Assembly: GCF_036825535.1 (NCBI RefSeq)
Contig: NZ_CP098812.1
Location: 3,224,001-3,288,000, forward strand
Length of the DNA stretch: 64,000 nucleotides
DNA from: Parasalinivibrio latis
Lineage (GTDB): Bacteria; Pseudomonadota; Gammaproteobacteria; Enterobacterales; Vibrionaceae
Direction of reading: 5' to 3'
The position numbers and the translations under genes are program-made. The notes below the pieces were generated by a model that saw only the letters and a list, made by a program, of their open reading frames with translations, ran no database searches and was not told the DNA's origin. How positions within the stretch are numbered: position 1 is the first letter of the stretch; every line of letters begins with the position of its first letter. Shown one piece after another: positions 26,607 to 38,856 of this stretch.

Positions 26607-29006
26607 ATGAAATACGGCTTTTTTGACAATGCAAACAGGGAATATGTCATTACCCGCCCTGATGTCCCGGCTCCGTGGACAAACTACCTGGGTACTGAGA
26701 AATTCTGTACGGTAATCTCGCACAACGCAGGTGGTTACTCTTTCTACAAGTCTCCTGAACACCACCGCGTGACCAAGTTCCGCCCGAACTTTACCCAAGA
26801 CCGTCCAGGCCATTACGTTTACCTGCGCGATGATGCATCAGGTGATTTCTGGAGTATCTCCTGGCAACCGGTAGCCAAGAGCTTGGAGCAGGCAAAGTAC
26901 GAAGTCCGTCACGGCCTGTCTTACTCGAAGTTCACCTGTGATTACAACGGCATCCATGCTGAAAAAACGCTGTTTGTACCTAAAGGCGATGACTGTGAAG
27001 TCTGGGATGTACGCCTGCGTAACGACAGCAACGAAGTCCGCACCATCAGCGCATTCCCATATGTTGAGTTCTCATTCAGCCATATCCAGTCTGATAACCA
27101 GAACCACCAGATGAGCTTGTACTCATGCGGTACGTCTTATAATGATGGCGTGATCCTCTACGATCTCTACTACAACACTGATGACTTCACCGGTTTCTAC
27201 TACCTGACCGCGAGCTTCGATCCGGACAGCTATGATGGCCAGCGCGACAGCTTTATCGGCATGTACCGTGACGAAGCCAATCCAATCGCACTGGAAAACG
27301 GCCATTGTTCCAACCATGTGCAGACCTGTTATAACCAGTGTGGTGCTCTTCACAAGCAGTTTGTACTGCAGCCGGGTGAAGAAGTACGATTCAGCGTTGT
27401 TCTGGGTATTGGTAAACAACAATCCCAGGAAATGCGTGCAAAATACCAGAACATGGAAACCATTGACGCTGCATTTGCAGGTATCAAGGCCCACTGGGAT
27501 GAGCGTTGCAGCAAGTTCCAGGTAAAAACGCCGCATGAAGGCCTGGACACCATGATCAACACCTGGACACTGTACCAGGCTGAAACCTGTGTGGTTTGGT
27601 CCCGCTTTGCCTCCTTCATTGAAGTAGGTGGCCGTACCGGCCTGGGGTACCGTGATACCGCCCAGGATTCCATGGCTGTACCTCACACCAACGCGCCGAT
27701 GACCCGCAAGCGTATCATCGACTTGCTTCGTGGACAGGTAAAAGAGGGTTACGGCCTGCACCTGTTTGATCCTGACTGGTTCGATCCAGAGATCCCTGAT
27801 GTCGCGCCGTCCAAGTCACCGACGGTTGTTCCTACACCAAGTGATTCAGACAAGATCCATGGCCTCGATGACACCTGTTCTGATGACGCGCTGTGGCTGG
27901 TTCCGACAATCTGTCGCTATGTAATGGAAACCGGTGATGTTGATTTCTTCGACCTGGTTGTAACCTACGCTGACGGCGGTGAAGGTACTGTGTACGAACA
28001 CATGACCCGTATCCTGGATTTCTCAGCCAAACACGTTGGACAGACCGGTATCTGTAAAGGCCTGCGTGCAGACTGGAACGACTGCCTCAACCTGGGTGGT
28101 GGTGAAAGTGCAATGGTTTCCTTCCTCCACTTCTGGGCTCTGCAGGAATTCGTTGACGCAGCCAACTTCCTGGGCCGTGGCACTGACGCTGACAAATACG
28201 CCACCATGGCAGAAGGTGTACGCCAGGCATGTGAAAACAACCTGTGGGATGGTGATTGGTATATCCGCGGCATCACCAAGCATGGTGAGAAAGTTGGTAC
28301 CCACACACAGGAAGAAGGCAAGGTCCACCTCGAATCAAACACCTGGGCTGTGGTTTCCGGCGTTGCAACAGGCGACCGTGCAACCAAAGCGATGGATGCT
28401 GTAGACGAATACCTCTACTCACCATATGGCCTGCACCTGAACGCACCATCATTCGCAACGCCAAACGATGACATCGGCTTCGTAACCCGTGTGTATCAGG
28501 GCGTAAAAGAAAACGGCGCTATCTTCTCGCATCCAAACCCATGGGCATGGGTTGCAGAAGCCAAGCTGGGCCGTGGTGACCGCGCAATGAAGTTCTACGA
28601 CTCACTGCTGCCATACAACCAGAACGACATGATCGAGAAGCGTATCTCGGAACCTTACTCGTACTGCCAGTTCGTAATGGGTAAAGATCACCCTGACCAT
28701 GGCAAAGCCAACCACCCTTGGCTGACAGGTTCTTCTGGCTGGGCATACATTGCTGCAACTAACTACATCCTGGGTGTTCGCCTGAGCTTTGACGGCCTGG
28801 TAGTTGACCCATGTATCCCTGCGGAATGGCCTTCTTTCGAAATCCGTCGTGAATGGCGTGATGCGGTATTTAACATCAAGGTGGACAACACCGCCGGTGT
28901 TTGTAAAGGCATCAAGTCAGTCACCCTGAACGGTCAGCCAATTGACGGCGCGATTCCAGTTCAGGAAGCGGGTTCAGTTAATGAAGTCCTGGTAGTGATG
29001 GGCTAA
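26607..29006 (+). CDS. chbP: N,N'-diacetylchitobiose phosphorylase (GH94)
   Basis: Splits (GlcNAc)2 with phosphate to GlcNAc-1-phosphate and GlcNAc, saving one ATP. The catalytic acid Asp492 lies in RADWNDCLNLGGG, the same number as in the characterised V. proteolyticus enzyme (from memory). At 799 residues it shows the full GH94 layout: an N-terminal beta-sandwich, a helical linker and an (alpha/alpha)6 barrel with GRTGLGYRDTAQD. Codon use is strongly biased, suggesting high expression. It starts 37 bases after the GH20 gene. Confidence 0.95.
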   Translation: MKYGFFDNANREYVITRPDVPAPWTNYLGTEKFCTVISHNAGGYSFYKSPEHHRVTKFRPNFTQDRPGHYVYLRDDASGDFWSISWQPVAKSLEQAKYEVRHGLSYSKFTCDYNGIHAEKTLFVPKGDDCEVWDVRLRNDSNEVRTISAFPYVEFSFSHIQSDNQNHQMSLYSCGTSYNDGVILYDLYYNTDDFTGFYYLTASFDPDSYDGQRDSFIGMYRDEANPIALENGHCSNHVQTCYNQCGALHKQFVLQPGEEVRFSVVLGIGKQQSQEMRAKYQNMETIDAAFAGIKAHWDERCSKFQVKTPHEGLDTMINTWTLYQAETCVVWSRFASFIEVGGRTGLGYRDTAQDSMAVPHTNAPMTRKRIIDLLRGQVKEGYGLHLFDPDWFDPEIPDVAPSKSPTVVPTPSDSDKIHGLDDTCSDDALWLVPTICRYVMETGDVDFFDLVVTYADGGEGTVYEHMTRILDFSAKHVGQTGICKGLRADWNDCLNLGGGESAMVSFLHFWALQEFVDAANFLGRGTDADKYATMAEGVRQACENNLWDGDWYIRGITKHGEKVGTHTQEEGKVHLESNTWAVVSGVATGDRATKAMDAVDEYLYSPYGLHLNAPSFATPNDDIGFVTRVYQGVKENGAIFSHPNPWAWVAEAKLGRGDRAMKFYDSLLPYNQNDMIEKRISEPYSYCQFVMGKDHPDHGKANHPWLTGSSGWAYIAATNYILGVRLSFDGLVVDPCIPAEWPSFEIRREWRDAVFNIKVDNTAGVCKGIKSVTLNGQPIDGAIPVQEAGSVNEVLVVMG

Positions 29007-29015
29007 CAAGGTATT

Positions 29016-29037
29016 GGGCGGCAATTGCCGCCCTTTT
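29016..29037 (+). terminator. Intra-operon hairpin with short T-run after chbP
   Basis: A perfect palindrome GGGCGGCAATTGCCGCCC is followed by TTTT, nine bases after the chbP stop. It may be a partial terminator that lowers expression of the mutase relative to the rest. Confidence 0.6.
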
Positions 29038-29074
29038 AAGTGCGATTTAGGGATTATTTTCAGGAGGATCTGTC

Positions 29075-30481
29075 ATGATCCGTTTTGGTACCGGTGGCTG
29101 GCGCGCCATTATCGGCGACGAGTTCACCAAAGAGAATGTACAAAAAGTAAGCCAGGCACTCGCCAATATTATCCATGAAGACAAGGTTGCAGATTCCGGC
29201 TTTGTTGTCGGTTTTGACCGCCGCTTCTTGTCTGACAAAGCAAGCCGTTGGATGGCGGAAGTCCTCGCTGCAAACGGTGTACGAATCAGCTTTATCACTA
29301 AGTTTGTTCCAACCCCTGTTGTGATGTTTAAAGCACGACAAATGGGGTGTGCCTACTCTGCCTGTGTGACCGCATCTCACAACCCTTACGACTACAACGG
29401 TATTAAGGTGTTTCTCAAAGGCGGCCGCGATGCAGATGAAGTTATCACTGCCCGCATTGAGGAAGGCGTTGAGAAACTGACTGAAGTTAAAGCGGTAGAT
29501 TTTGAAGAAGCCGTCAACGATAAGCTGATTGAGCTTATCAACCCAATGAACGAGTTCGTTGATTCAATCGTTGATTTCATCGACATCGATGCCATCAAGA
29601 AAGCCAACCTTCGGGTACTGATTGACCCAATGTTCGGCGTTGCGAAAAACGCGCTGCAAACTGTACTGATTACAGGCCGTTGTGACGTAGACGTAATTAA
29701 CGATGGCGAAAACCCGGCTTTCGGTGGGCTGATGCCATCACCAAGCCCGGCGACTCTGTATCGCCTCAAGCATCTTGTTGCCAGCCAGGGTTATGATATT
29801 GGTATTGGTACTGATGGCGATGCCGACCGTCTTGGCATCATCGACGAGAATGGTAACTTCATTCACCCGAACGAAGTGCTGATGCTGCTCTATTACTATC
29901 TGCTTGAATACAAAGGCTGGAACGGTTCAGTGGTTCGCAACATCGCCACCACCCACATCCTTGATAAGATAGCAGCCGGTCATGGAGAGAAGTCATTCGA
30001 GGTTCCTGTCGGCTTTAAGCACATCAGCGCCCAGATGGAAGAAGATAACTCACTGATTGGCGGAGAAAGTTCTGGTGGCCTGACAATCCGTGGGCACATT
30101 CAGGGCAAAGACGGCGTATTCGCTTCCAGCCTGCTGGTTGAAATGATCAGCGTGACCGGCAAGAAACTGTCTGAGTTGCTCGATGAGATCTACGGCAAGT
30201 ATGGCTATGCATACACTGCTGAGGGCGACTTTACGTTCAAGCGCTCCGAAAAAGAGTACCTCTACAACAAGATTTATGTAGAGAAATCCCTGCCTGAATT
30301 CGGTTATGAAATCGAAAAGGTCAGCTATGCAGATGGTGCAAAAGTGTACTTTAAAAATGGCGGTTGGGCCCTTGCCCGTTTCTCTGGTACTGAGCCACTT
30401 CTGCGAATCTTTGTAGAAATGGAAGACAAAGCTACCGCTGAAGCTGTCATGAAACAACTTCAGGACTTCCTGGCAATCTAA
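29075..30481 (+). CDS. Phosphohexomutase acting on N-acetylglucosamine phosphate (predicted)
   Basis: Alpha-D-phosphohexomutase superfamily protein of 468 residues. The phospho-accepting Ser101 is in TASHNP, and the Mg-binding loop GTDGDADRLG supplies Asp247, Asp249 and Asp251. The sugar-ring motif GGESSGGL and a C-terminal phosphate loop RFSGTEPLLR are present, so all four active-site segments are intact. Its place directly after chbP implies that it converts GlcNAc-1-phosphate from phosphorolysis to GlcNAc-6-phosphate for NagA/NagB. It is related to glucose or mannose mutases and may accept them. A strong ribosome site AGGAGG precedes it. It corresponds to VC0611 and is the last gene of the operon. 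Confidence 0.88.
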   Translation: MIRFGTGGWRAIIGDEFTKENVQKVSQALANIIHEDKVADSGFVVGFDRRFLSDKASRWMAEVLAANGVRISFITKFVPTPVVMFKARQMGCAYSACVTASHNPYDYNGIKVFLKGGRDADEVITARIEEGVEKLTEVKAVDFEEAVNDKLIELINPMNEFVDSIVDFIDIDAIKKANLRVLIDPMFGVAKNALQTVLITGRCDVDVINDGENPAFGGLMPSPSPATLYRLKHLVASQGYDIGIGTDGDADRLGIIDENGNFIHPNEVLMLLYYYLLEYKGWNGSVVRNIATTHILDKIAAGHGEKSFEVPVGFKHISAQMEEDNSLIGGESSGGLTIRGHIQGKDGVFASSLLVEMISVTGKKLSELLDEIYGKYGYAYTAEGDFTFKRSEKEYLYNKIYVEKSLPEFGYEIEKVSYADGAKVYFKNGGWALARFSGTEPLLRIFVEMEDKATAEAVMKQLQDFLAI

Positions 30482-30514
30482 CATCTCCTTTAACGCAAGG
30501 CATAGCGTTGTCTC

Positions 30515-30548
30515 CGGCCCCGGTGTTTATCATCGGTGGCCGTTTTTT
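30515..30548 (+). terminator. Terminator of the chitin operon
   Basis: An 11-bp stem, CGGCC plus CCGGTG pairing with CATCGG and GGCCG around one bulged T, is followed by six T residues. It begins 34 bases after the mutase stop. Confidence 0.8.
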
Positions 30549-30567
30549 GTATCTGTAGAAATACTAG

Positions 30568-30651
30568 AGAGGCGAGAGGCGAGAGGCGAGAGGCGAGAGG
30601 CGAGAGGCGAGAGGCGAGAGGCGAGAGGCGAGAGGCGAGAGGCGAGAGGCG
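30568..30651. repeat. Tandem array of 12 perfect AGAGGCG heptamers
   Basis: 84 bases made of the 7-mer AGAGGCG repeated twelve times without a mismatch, bounded by CTAG and AAAATG. As the unit is 7 bases and lacks stop codons in any phase, it leaves all six frames open and produces spurious Arg/Glu- or Ser/Leu-rich frames. It lies between the chitin operon terminator and the rRNA operon terminators, outside any supported gene. The surrounding 30549-30787 holds nothing else I can identify. Confidence 0.95.
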
Positions 30652-30787
30652 AGAAAATGTATGGATTCGGGGGAAGTTGCACAAGGCTTTTTCTCGCCAC
30701 ACCCGACTGCGTACTCTCCATGATTCTGCCCTTCCCGATTTTCCCAGGACCTTGTCTTCCCAGAACCGTGTTCTTTTCCCCAAACGC

Positions 30788-30816
30788 AAAAAGGCCATCC
30801 TTTCGGATGGCCTTTC
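30788..30816 (-). terminator. rRNA operon terminator (distal)
   Basis: An 11-bp stem AAAGGCCATCC/GGATGGCCTTT with a TTTC loop. On the minus strand it ends in a run of five T. It lies about 55 bases beyond the end of 5S rRNA. Confidence 0.85.
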
Positions 30817-30833
30817 TGGCGGTACTTTTTGCC

Positions 30834-30858
30834 TTCATCTTTTTTCTAAAAAGATGAA
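30834..30858 (-). terminator. Hairpin just after 5S rRNA (proximal terminator)
   Basis: An 11-bp AT-rich inverted repeat, TTCATCTTTTT and AAAAAGATGAA, starts 12 bases beyond the 5S 3' end. Together with the stronger hairpin downstream it gives a tandem arrangement usual for rrn operons. Confidence 0.55.
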
Positions 30859-30870
30859 AACCAATTTGGA

Positions 30871-30989
30871 AGCCTGGCGATGTCCTACTCTCACATGGGG
30901 AGACCCCACACTACCATCGGCGCTATTGCGTTTCACTTCTGAGTTCGGCATGGGTTCAGGTGGAGCCACAATGCTATGGTCGCCAGACA
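30871..30989 (-). rRNA. rrf: 5S ribosomal RNA
   Basis: The minus strand begins TGTCTGGCGACC and ends GCCAGGCT, closing the 5S terminal stem. The conserved loop text CCGAACTCAGAAG is present. Length about 119 bases. Confidence 0.95.
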
Positions 30990-31090
30990 AATTCGGTACA
31001 ATCTTGAAAGCTGATGTCTTCTAGCGTGTTCTCTTACACATTCAAGATGTTTGATTCTCTTGAGTACGCACAAAACCCCTTGGGTGTTGT

Positions 31091-33981
<2,891 letters not shown>

Positions 33982-34249
33982 ATACAACCCGAAGGAGTTT
34001 CGAGTCATACGTTGACCAAGATTTGGTTTTCGCCGTACTCAAATTGAGTTGTGCTTAAAGCACTACCAAAACACTTGAATGTGTTTGCTTTGAGAACTTT
34101 GTTCATCACTTCCTAAGAAGTTCAGAACAGATCCAACATTGTTGAATCTACTAGTCAGCTTTCCAGATTGTTAAAGAGCATGTGTTTCGGTGTCTACAAG
34201 AGACAAGGAACCACTTTCTAAGGACACTTTTGCAAATGCGCTTAAAGAG
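33982..34249 (-). other. 16S-23S spacer, part between tRNA-Val and 23S
   Basis: 268 bases of transcribed spacer. It contains a boxA and sequences able to pair with the 3' flank of 23S for RNase III processing. No gene. Confidence 0.7.
34168..34180 (-). promoter_or_regulatory. boxA antitermination site before 23S
   Basis: The minus strand reads TGCTCTTTAACAA, the consensus rrn boxA bound by NusB/S10. Confidence 0.8.
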
Positions 34250-34325
34250 TGGTGGGCGATACCGGGCTCGAACCAGTGACCCCCTCCTTGTAAGGGAGGT
34301 GCTCTCCCAACTGAGCTAATCGCCC
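34250..34325 (-). tRNA. tRNA-Val (TAC)
   Basis: 76 bases including encoded CCA. The acceptor stem GGGCGAT pairs with ATCGCCC, and the anticodon loop is CTTACAA. It is the third tRNA of the rrn spacer in transcription order. Confidence 0.96.
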
Positions 34326-34389
34326 ACAAATTTGTTTCCACTTTTGAAAAAGCAGAACCAAAACAGTTTTACATCTTCTGTGGGGAAGA

Positions 34390-34465
34390 TGGTGGGTCGT
34401 GAAGGATTCGAACCTTCGACCAATTGGTTAAAAGCCAACTGCTCTACCGACTGAGCTAACGACCC
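34390..34465 (-). tRNA. tRNA-Lys (TTT)
   Basis: 76 bases with encoded CCA. The acceptor GGGTCGT pairs with ACGACCC, and the anticodon loop is CTTTTAA. It is the second spacer tRNA. Confidence 0.96.
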
Positions 34466-34484
34466 GTCGTTCACTTCAATGAAG

Positions 34485-34560
34485 TGGCGTCCCGTAGGGG
34501 AGTCGAACCCCTGTTACCGCCGTGAAAGGGCGGTGTCCTAGGCCTCTAGACGAACGGGAC
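34485..34560 (-). tRNA. tRNA-Glu (TTC)
   Basis: 76 bases with encoded CCA. The 5' end GTCCCGTTCGTC and anticodon loop CTTTCAC identify tRNA-Glu. It is the first spacer tRNA after 16S. Confidence 0.96.
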
Positions 34561-34649
34561 ACTGTGCCAGGGTTTTGGGCACCCCAACAAAATACTCTCT
34601 TTACTTTTCGACCAGGCAATCTGTGTGGACACTCATGAAGCAGTTTAGG

Positions 34650-36202
<1,553 letters not shown>

Positions 36203-36373
36203 AAGTTTTTTCAAACCCGAAGGTTTGGCTCAATGAATACTGTTTATCTATTTTCATAGATAGAATTGACTGTGCCGATATTCCTTTTCAGGAATCTCGT
36301 TTGGTCACTCGATTCATTGAATAAATTCTTTATTCTGTTTCAACGAGCGCCCACACAGATTGCATGGTCAAAT

Positions 36374-36384
36374 TGTTAAAGAGC
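36374..36384 (-). promoter_or_regulatory. boxA antitermination site in the 16S leader
   Basis: The minus strand GCTCTTTAACA is an exact core boxA, about 170 bases before mature 16S. Confidence 0.8.
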
Positions 36385-36536
36385 GTTGACTTGTCAGCGT
36401 TGCCACTGAATGTCGAGGCTGCGTATCTTACTCGCCTCCAACCCAAAGTCAAGAAGAAAATCTGAAGTATTTTCAAAGTCTCTTTTTGACTTCCCTCAAC
36501 CGCTGACCCGAAGGTTTTGCGTTGAAGCGGGCGGCC

Positions 36537-36564
36537 ATTCTAAACAAATCCAAAACCCTGTCAA
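36537..36564 (-). promoter_or_regulatory. rRNA promoter P2
   Basis: On the minus strand, a consensus -35 TTGACA (36559-36564), a 16-base spacer and TAGAAT (36537-36542). Confidence 0.8.
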
Positions 36565-36652
36565 GCAGTTGTTTTCAATTTGTTTTTGAAAGCTCCCGGA
36601 GCCTTCCCGTCACTGCGAAGTCGTTGCCTGTCCGCCGTGTCGGTGAGGACGC

Positions 36653-36680
36653 ATTATAGGGATCCAGATCACACTATCAA
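36653..36680 (-). promoter_or_regulatory. rRNA promoter P1
   Basis: On the minus strand, TTGATA (36675-36680), a 16-base spacer and a perfect TATAAT (36653-36658). A GC-rich discriminator GCGTCC follows, typical of stringently controlled promoters. Confidence 0.8.
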
Positions 36681-36902
36681 CCCCTTTTTTGCCTGTTCTG
36701 GCTCGTTCGTACAAATATCAGCCAAAAGCTTCCAAATTGACTACAAAACGTTCCAGTCGCTCAGCAAATTAAGGTGTAAAAGCCAATAAAGTCTATCACC
36801 GGGCCTTACTCAAAGCGTCTCAAACTAAAGAAATCACTGTTAGACACTATATAAGAGGGAATGAAGCAGAAGCGATTGCAGGGATTAAAAAGCGCATATA
36901 CG

Positions 36903-36934
36903 AAAAAGCCCCAGTCCTAAGGACTGGGGCTTTT
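36903..36934 (-). terminator. Terminator of tRNA-Leu
   Basis: A 14-bp stem AAAAGCCCCAGTCC/GGACTGGGGCTTTT with a three-base loop. On the minus strand it continues into T residues, eight bases after the tRNA. Confidence 0.88.
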
Positions 36935-36941
36935 GGGAATT

Positions 36942-37026
36942 TGGTGCCGAGAGAGGGACTTGAACCCTCACGCCCGAAGGCGGCGGATTTTGAATCCGCT
37001 GCGTCTACCAATTCCGCCATCTCGGC
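36942..37026 (-). tRNA. tRNA-Leu (CAA)
   Basis: 85 bases with encoded CCA and the long variable arm of a class II tRNA. The acceptor GCCGAGA pairs with TCTCGGC, and the anticodon loop is TTCAAAA. It has its own promoter and terminator, so it is separate from the rRNA operon. Confidence 0.96.
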
Positions 37027-37036
37027 AATGCGGGCA

Positions 37037-37064
37037 ATTATACGCAAGGGTACCGGCAACGCAA
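37037..37064 (-). promoter_or_regulatory. Promoter of tRNA-Leu
   Basis: On the minus strand, TTGCGT (37059-37064), a 16-base spacer and TATAAT (37037-37042), followed by the GC-rich discriminator TGCCCGC, as in stable-RNA promoters. Confidence 0.75.
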
Positions 37065-37208
37065 GCATTTAAATAACGGACTAAAACTGACTGCTACTTT
37101 TTTAGCCTTTCTATAGGGGCATCATCCCTTCTCTTGCAGGAACAGCGTTTTTTAGCTTAGCTATTTTCCGTTAAACTGAACGCCTAATCTTTTAGAGGCC
37201 CCAATGGA

Positions 37209-37712
37209 ATGAGAAAGAAAAAACAATCTTCGCAACAGCCTTCTATCAACACTATTGAGAAAGGTGCAGGTTTCTTCAGGCGTCTTGGCGCCTTTATCTA
37301 TGACGGCTTGGTCGTTGTTGCCCTGCTTATGTTAGCAGGAGCCCTTGGAGTTGGATTCGGTGCAACACTCATTGAATTGGGCCTGGTTTCAATGACAGGT
37401 TATGTTGATATCAGTGACTTTATGACCAGCCATCCCGTTGCCAGCCAAATTTTCACATTTTATATGGCTGCAGTTTTACTCGGATTCTTTGTCTTTTTCT
37501 GGTGCCGTGGTGGACAGACACTGGGGATGAGAGCCTGGCGTCTGAGAGTTCAAAACAGCGACGGCTCAAATATCACGATTATGCAGGCGTTGATTCGACT
37601 TTCTACCGCGTGCTTGGGGCTGGGTAATCTCCTGGTAATCTTCGACCCCAAGAACAAAGCATTCCAAGACCACTTCGCTAAGTGTGAAGTCATCGTCCTG
37701 CCCAAGCCGTAA
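37209..37712 (+). CDS. RDD-family membrane protein
   Basis: A 167-residue inner-membrane protein. The RDD signature appears as RRLGAFIYDGLVV (about residues 25-37), with the conserved Arg and Asp just before TM1. Three or four hydrophobic segments follow. GQTLGMRAWRLRVQ near residue 110 is the second conserved block. The N-terminus is short and basic. The gene is convergent with lptG; a bidirectional terminator lies between them. The same neighbour is seen in V. cholerae (VC2498 by memory). Molecular role unknown; some RDD proteins are linked to sodium or substrate transport, which cannot be asserted here. Confidence 0.85.
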   Translation: MRKKKQSSQQPSINTIEKGAGFFRRLGAFIYDGLVVVALLMLAGALGVGFGATLIELGLVSMTGYVDISDFMTSHPVASQIFTFYMAAVLLGFFVFFWCRGGQTLGMRAWRLRVQNSDGSNITIMQALIRLSTACLGLGNLLVIFDPKNKAFQDHFAKCEVIVLPKP

Positions 37713-37727
37713 CTATCCACGGTATAT

Positions 37728-37760
37728 AAAGAAGGGAAGCCACCACAGCTTCCCTTCTTT
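37728..37760. terminator. Bidirectional terminator between the RDD gene and lptG
   Basis: A 13-bp stem AAAGAAGGGAAGC/GCTTCCCTTCTTT with a seven-base loop, T-run on one side and A-run on the other, between convergent genes. Confidence 0.88.
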
Positions 37761-37785
37761 TTGTCAGATAAGACCGTTTTGCTCT

Positions 37786-38856
37786 CTACAGCTTTCGCCG
37801 CAACAGGTACAGGGTAATCAGCACAAACACTATGCTCGGTGCACTTGCACCAATTACTGGCGGAAGTTGGTAAACCAGGCTTAATGGCCCAAACAGCTCG
37901 TTTGATATATAGAAGGCAAAACCAAAGATCACACCTGAAAGCACACGGGCTCCCATGGTAACGCTTCGAAGCGGGCCGAATACAAAAGACAAGGCCAACA
38001 ACATCATTACACCCACAGACACCGGCTGGAGTGCTTTGCGCCAGAATGCCAATTCGTACCGGGATGCATCCTGTTTCGAGTCTTTAAGGTAAGAGACGTA
38101 ATCATAGATTCCCGACAATGAGAGCTCTTCGGGCTTCATCGTCACAACAGCCAGTTTGTCGGGTGTCAGTGATGCCTTCCAGTCCACATGAGGCTGCTTG
38201 GTTTCAGTAATCTTTTTATCGCTCATCTGGGTAATGGTGACATCGTTCAAACGCCACTCATTATTACCGATGTAATTTCCGCTGGGTGCAAATACGGTAT
38301 TTTGCAGGTGGTTGTTCTTATCGAATTTCCAGATGGTGATTCCGGACAGGGCGCCGTCTTCACTGGTTCGGGCAATATAGATGTAATCATTGCCATCTTT
38401 TGCCCATACGCCACGCTGTACCGAGATAACGCTGCCGCCTGATTTTGCCATTGAGCGCAATTCACGTGCTGATTTCTGCGCTTCCGGTGCACCCCACTGC
38501 CCCAACGCCATAACAATCAGCATCAATGGAACAGCTGTTTTCAGGACTGAGGTACCGATATCCAGCTTGGAAAAACCGGCAGCCTGCATCACCACCAGCT
38601 CAGAGCTTGAGGCGAGCATACCGAGACCTATAAGCGCACCAAGCAAAACGGCCATTGGGAAAAACATTTCAATATCGCGCGGCATGCTCAGCAACACAAA
38701 CATCAAAGCCTTTCCAAGTGTATATGTCCCATCTCCTACAGAACGGAGCTGCTCAACATACTTGATAATGCCTGACAGCCCTACAAGGGTGAAAAGACAC
38801 AATGTTGTTGTCGCTACAATAGTGCGGCCGATGTACAAATCAAGAATCTTAAACAT
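37786..38856 (-). CDS. lptG: LPS export permease LptG
   Basis: Inner-membrane subunit of the LptB2FG transporter that extracts lipopolysaccharide and passes it to LptC and LptA. 356 residues contain three helices, a periplasmic beta-jellyroll (about 135-260) and three C-terminal helices. The N-terminus MFKILDLYIGRTI is the family start. The start codon overlaps the lptF stop by one base (TGATG), so the two are co-translated. This order, lptF then lptG, is universal in gammaproteobacteria. Confidence 0.95.
   Translation of the reverse strand: MFKILDLYIGRTIVATTTLCLFTLVGLSGIIKYVEQLRSVGDGTYTLGKALMFVLLSMPRDIEMFFPMAVLLGALIGLGMLASSSELVVMQAAGFSKLDIGTSVLKTAVPLMLIVMALGQWGAPEAQKSARELRSMAKSGGSVISVQRGVWAKDGNDYIYIARTSEDGALSGITIWKFDKNNHLQNTVFAPSGNYIGNNEWRLNDVTITQMSDKKITETKQPHVDWKASLTPDKLAVVTMKPEELSLSGIYDYVSYLKDSKQDASRYELAFWRKALQPVSVGVMMLLALSFVFGPLRSVTMGARVLSGVIFGFAFYISNELFGPLSLVYQLPPVIGASAPSIVFVLITLYLLRRKL

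Larger units (their letters stand above)
36203..36941 (-). promoter_or_regulatory. rRNA operon leader and promoter region
   Basis: 739 bases with no protein gene. They hold the 16S leader with boxA, promoter P2, promoter P1 and upstream AT-rich sequence, then the terminator of the adjacent tRNA-Leu at 36903-36934. Confidence 0.8.

Noticed and set aside
30568..30651. Possible CRISPR array
   Set aside because: The repeat unit is 7 bases with no spacers, so it is a simple tandem repeat.
30490..31024. Several frames of about 100-160 codons on both strands rich in REARGER or SPLASRL
   Set aside because: They are produced by the stop-free heptamer array and run into 5S rRNA and terminators; no ribosome site or family resemblance.
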